Shown one piece after another: positions 5,417 to 7,441 of a stretch of 7,441 bases of DNA; within the stretch, counting starts at the first letter, position 1, and each line of letters begins with the position of its first letter. The stretch lies in assembly GCA_001770785.1 (NCBI GenBank), contig MERZ01000116.1, positions 8,844 to 16,284 of the forward strand, in the 5' to 3' direction. The translations under genes were made by a program, and so were the position numbers. The notes under the pieces are model-generated. The model had not been told where the DNA came from. It ran no database searches and saw only the letters and a list, made by a program, of their open reading frames with translations. Source of the stretch: Burkholderiales bacterium RIFCSPHIGHO2_12_FULL_61_11. GTDB taxonomy: Bacteria; Pseudomonadota; Gammaproteobacteria; Burkholderiales; Burkholderiaceae_C.

Positions 5417-6217
5417 TTAGCGCATGCCACCATCGAGTCGGACGATCCAGTCCTCGTGCTCGCGGCAGCCGGCGGGGAAGCGCTTGAGCACGTCCGGGTC
5501 ATGGCCCGGAATCACGAGTTGCGGTGCGTCGGCCAAGCTGTAGAGGCGCGCATACGCTTCGAGCATGTCACCGACGTTGTAGACCACAGGGAAGGGGCGA
5601 TGCTGCTCAATGTTTGCGTAGAGGTGCGAGGCATCGGAGGCTAGCAGCAGCCAACCCTGCTGCGTGTGTACCCGCACCACCTGCAGGCCATTCGTGTGCC
5701 CGCCCACCAAGTGCACGCTGAGCCCGGGCGCGATATGCGAGTCGCCGTCATGAAATTGCACCCGACCATCGAAGACACGGTGCACCATGCTGGAGACGTC
5801 TGCCGCCTCGAACGGATGGTTCAGGGTCGGATGGCACATGCAGCGGCCGGTGCAATAGGCCATCTCGCGGTCCTGCAGGTGGTAGCGCGCGTTGGGAAAC
5901 AACTCGCGGTTGCCTGCGTGGTCGTAGTGCATGTGGGTCAGAATGACATCCTGCACCGTGCCGGTGTCAACGCCGATGGCCTTGAGTCCCTTCTCGATCG
6001 GATTCGTGATCACGCGGCCGCGCTTGGCGGCCCCCTCCTGGTCAAAGCCAGTGTCCACGATGAAGGTGCGCGATTCGCCCACAACGGCCCAGACAAAGTA
6101 TGCCAGCGGCATTGGCACGTCGTGACTGTCTCCGCCAATGAAGTTGGCCGAAGAGAGGCGATCGTGGTGGGCGTATTTGATCGCAAAGACGCAGTAGGAC
6201 TCAGCAGGAGCGGTCAT
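5417..6217 (-). CDS. Metallo-beta-lactamase-fold hydrolase, N-acyl-homoserine-lactonase-like
   Basis: A 266-residue di-metal hydrolase. The metal site is complete: H95-M-H97-Y-D99-H100, then His174 in GGHTNG, Asp195 in ASDASH and His239 in PGHDPD, the same set used by AHL lactonases such as AiiA. AiiA has Asp-Ala-Ser-Tyr at the bridging Asp, with the Tyr helping to open the lactone; here it is Asp-Ala-Ser-His198. So the fold and metal chemistry are clear, but lactone ring-opening of quorum signals is not proven, and another ester, lactone or thioester is equally possible. A cysteine-rich loop (Cys122, Cys126, Cys128) precedes the helical insert. There is no signal peptide, so it is cytoplasmic. 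The ATG at 6217 has AAGGA eight bases upstream. It is divergent from a LacI-type repressor, and a broken monooxygenase-like gene follows 18 bases downstream. Confidence 0.88.
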   Translation of the reverse strand: MTAPAESYCVFAIKYAHHDRLSSANFIGGDSHDVPMPLAYFVWAVVGESRTFIVDTGFDQEGAAKRGRVITNPIEKGLKAIGVDTGTVQDVILTHMHYDHAGNRELFPNARYHLQDREMAYCTGRCMCHPTLNHPFEAADVSSMVHRVFDGRVQFHDGDSHIAPGLSVHLVGGHTNGLQVVRVHTQQGWLLLASDASHLYANIEQHRPFPVVYNVGDMLEAYARLYSLADAPQLVIPGHDPDVLKRFPAGCREHEDWIVRLDGGMR

Positions 6218-6271
6218 GTAGCGCTTCCTTCTTGGAAATGGAAAATGACTGTACGGAATGATTGCCGATAG

Positions 6272-6300
6272 ATGATACCGCTATCACGCCAAGCTGTCCC
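6272..6300 (-). promoter_or_regulatory. Predicted promoter of the hydrolase gene
   Basis: On the minus strand GGGACA (6300-6295, 4 of 6 to TTGACA) is followed after exactly 17 bases by TATCAT (6277-6272, 5 of 6 to TATAAT). This places transcription start near 6265 and gives a leader of roughly 48 bases to the ATG at 6217. The -10 box lies within the palindrome described separately. Confidence 0.5.
6273..6286. promoter_or_regulatory. Probable operator for the LacI/GntR-type repressor
   Basis: TGATACCGCTATCA is a 14-base palindrome, 12 of 14 symmetric, with the central CG typical of LacI-family operators. It resembles the gluconate-repressor type TGTTACC-GTAACA. It overlaps the predicted -10 box and spacer of the hydrolase promoter and lies upstream of the repressor gene, so bound repressor would block the hydrolase and perhaps its own gene. 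This is inference from position and symmetry. Confidence 0.6.
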
Positions 6301-6301
6301 T

Positions 6302-6307
6302 TATGAT
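6302..6307 (+). promoter_or_regulatory. Possible -10 box of the repressor gene
   Basis: TATGAT matches 5 of 6 bases of the -10 consensus and would start transcription near 6314. No good -35 box is seen at 16-18 bases upstream; that position is taken up by the operator palindrome, compatible with autoregulation. Confidence 0.3.
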
Positions 6308-6363
6308 TTGACCCATGCAATTTGATATTCATTTTCGGCGCAACGTCGCCAAAGGCGCCGACG

Positions 6364-7386
6364 GTGGCTGAAGGCAATATCCGTTCGGGCGGGCCTGGCG
6401 CCCGCATGCGTGACGTGGCCAATGCGGCAGGCGTTTCGTTGATGACGGTTTCGCGCGCGCTGCGCCAGCCGCAGAAACTCTCCGAAGAAACGCGCAAGGC
6501 CGTGCTCGATGCCGTCCAAAAAATTGGCTACGTACCCAACAGCATCGCTGCCAACCTCGCCTCCAACCGTTCCAGCGTGGTGGGCCAGATCGTCCCGAGC
6601 ATCCAGAACTCCCTGTACGCCGACACCGTCAAGGGCACGGCCGACGTGCTGCGCACGGCTGGCCTGAACCTGCTGCTGGGCGACAGCGGTTACTCGCTGC
6701 AGGATGAGGAGGCACTGATCGGAGCCTTTCTGGCGCAACGGGTCTGCGGCCTGATACTGCACAACACCGACCACACGCCGCGTTCGCTACAGATGATCAA
6801 GCGGGCCGGCGTACCCGTGATCGAAACTGGTGACGTGCCGCACAACCCGATAGACATGGTGGTCAGCTATTCCAATAACGCGGCGGCCAAAGCCATGACC
6901 CTGCACCTAGCGGCACGCGGCTACGAACGCATAGGTTTCGTCAGCCTCGACACAAAAATCAATCGCCGCGCGCGCGAGCGCCAGCGCGGTTACTTCGCGG
7001 CCCTCAAAGCCTTGGGGCGCAGGAAAGATCCGTTGTTGGTCAGCGAGGTCGGTCCCGGCCTGACCTCCGGCGCGCATGCCATGGTCGACATGATGACCCG
7101 CGTGCCTAACGTCGATGCCATCTTCTTCGCTGGTGACGTGCTGGCCATCGGCGCGCTGTTTGAGGCGCAGCGTCGCGGCTGGAAGGTGCCGGGGCGCATC
7201 GCAATCGCAGCCTTCGACGACCTGGATATCATGCAGCACACCGTGCCCCGCATGACCTGTCTGCGCCTTCCACGCCTGGAGATAGGCCGACGCAGCGCTG
7301 AGGCCTTGCTCGAGAGAATGCGTGGTACGGTCGAGCCGGTCCGCCTGGACCTCGGTTTCGAAGTGATCCAGCGCGAAAGTACTTAG
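6364..7386 (+). CDS. LacI-family transcriptional repressor (GntR gluconate-repressor type)
   Basis: About 340 residues: an N-terminal helix-turn-helix, VANAAGVSLMTVSRAL (residues 18-33), a hinge helix SIAANLASNRS (60-70) whose Leu65 should enter the operator minor groove, and then a periplasmic-binding-protein-like effector domain to the end, including FFAGDVLAIGALFEAQRRGW and FDDLDIM. The layout is that of GntR/GalR-type dimeric repressors released by a small metabolite. The start is uncertain. I choose GTG 6364 because AAAGG (6351-6355) lies eight bases upstream. TTG 6322 would lie very close to the predicted transcription start, and ATG 6406 would begin at the helix-turn-helix itself. It is divergent from the hydrolase, with a matching palindrome between them, so the hydrolase is the probable target. 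The effector is unknown; a sugar acid or lactone-derived acid would fit the family and neighbour. Confidence 0.9.
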   Translation: MAEGNIRSGGPGARMRDVANAAGVSLMTVSRALRQPQKLSEETRKAVLDAVQKIGYVPNSIAANLASNRSSVVGQIVPSIQNSLYADTVKGTADVLRTAGLNLLLGDSGYSLQDEEALIGAFLAQRVCGLILHNTDHTPRSLQMIKRAGVPVIETGDVPHNPIDMVVSYSNNAAAKAMTLHLAARGYERIGFVSLDTKINRRARERQRGYFAALKALGRRKDPLLVSEVGPGLTSGAHAMVDMMTRVPNVDAIFFAGDVLAIGALFEAQRRGWKVPGRIAIAAFDDLDIMQHTVPRMTCLRLPRLEIGRRSAEALLERMRGTVEPVRLDLGFEVIQREST

Positions 7387-7441
7387 TCTTACTGTGTCAT
7401 AAAAATATGGCATGATATGTTCATCTTTTCCTTTTGAGGGG
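7387..7441 (+). promoter_or_regulatory. Downstream AT-rich region, possible promoter of the next gene
   Basis: These last 55 bases contain TTACTG (7389-7394) and TGATAT (7413-7418) at an 18-base spacing, and a direct repeat of ATATG around 7405-7419. No terminator hairpin for the repressor gene is visible. The next gene is outside the window, so this is weak. Confidence 0.25.

Noticed and set aside
5411..6271. Plus-strand frames of 60-201 codons antisense to the metallo-hydrolase
   Set aside because: They are shadows of a gene with a full set of metal-binding motifs on the minus strand.
6301..7413. Minus-strand frames of 87-168 codons antisense to the repressor
   Set aside because: The plus strand encodes a complete LacI-family protein; the antisense frames show no domain.
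1..7441. CRISPR array, toxin-antitoxin pair, riboswitch or retron-like system
   Set aside because: No regularly spaced repeats, paired small genes with ribosome sites, reverse transcriptase or recognisable riboswitch core were found on either strand.

Overview
The window looks like chromosomal DNA of a betaproteobacterium, most likely a member of the Comamonadaceae (Polaromonas/Rhodoferax/Variovorax type). This rests on a pilU end of betaproteobacterial type followed by a 3-hydroxyisobutyrate-dehydrogenase-like gene, a diaA-dolP pair, and high-GC core genes. The assignment comes from remembered protein similarity and gene order; no search was run.

Layout. (1) 1-1300, plus strand: the 3' end of the type IV pilus retraction ATPase gene pilU, then a complete beta-hydroxyacid dehydrogenase, then a hairpin shared with the convergent genes on its right. 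(2) 1301-2532, minus strand: a two-gene operon with a 4-base ATGA overlap. A SIS-domain protein (DiaA, or a GmhA-like isomerase) is followed by a two-BON-domain outer-membrane lipoprotein (DolP/YraP). (3) 2533-3104: about 570 bases without an intact gene, holding several short inverted repeats and a broken piece of a tyrosine recombinase. (4) 3105-4669: a nitronate monooxygenase gene (minus strand, noticeably lower GC) divergent from a universal stress protein gene (plus strand). (5) 4670-5089: decayed insertion-sequence DNA. An IS1595/ISXO2-type transposase fragment (plus) abuts an IS3-type transposase fragment (minus) near 4918. (6) 5090-7386: a catabolic-looking unit. A metallo-beta-lactamase-fold hydrolase (minus) is followed by a frameshifted small ABM-like monooxygenase gene, and both lie divergent from a LacI/GntR-type repressor (plus). 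A palindrome in the divergent control region overlaps the predicted hydrolase promoter and is the probable operator. (7) 7387-7441: the start of the next intergenic region.

The window reads as core chromosome (1-2532) joined to an accessory stretch (about 2640-5400) that has collected and lost mobile DNA. The remnants are an integrase fragment, two transposase fragments and one disrupted monooxygenase gene, around a compositionally distinct oxidoreductase. I found no complete new system, CRISPR array, toxin-antitoxin pair or RNA gene. The best leads are the lactonase-like hydrolase regulon with its operator and pseudogene, and the DiaA homologue that keeps two GmhA catalytic residues.
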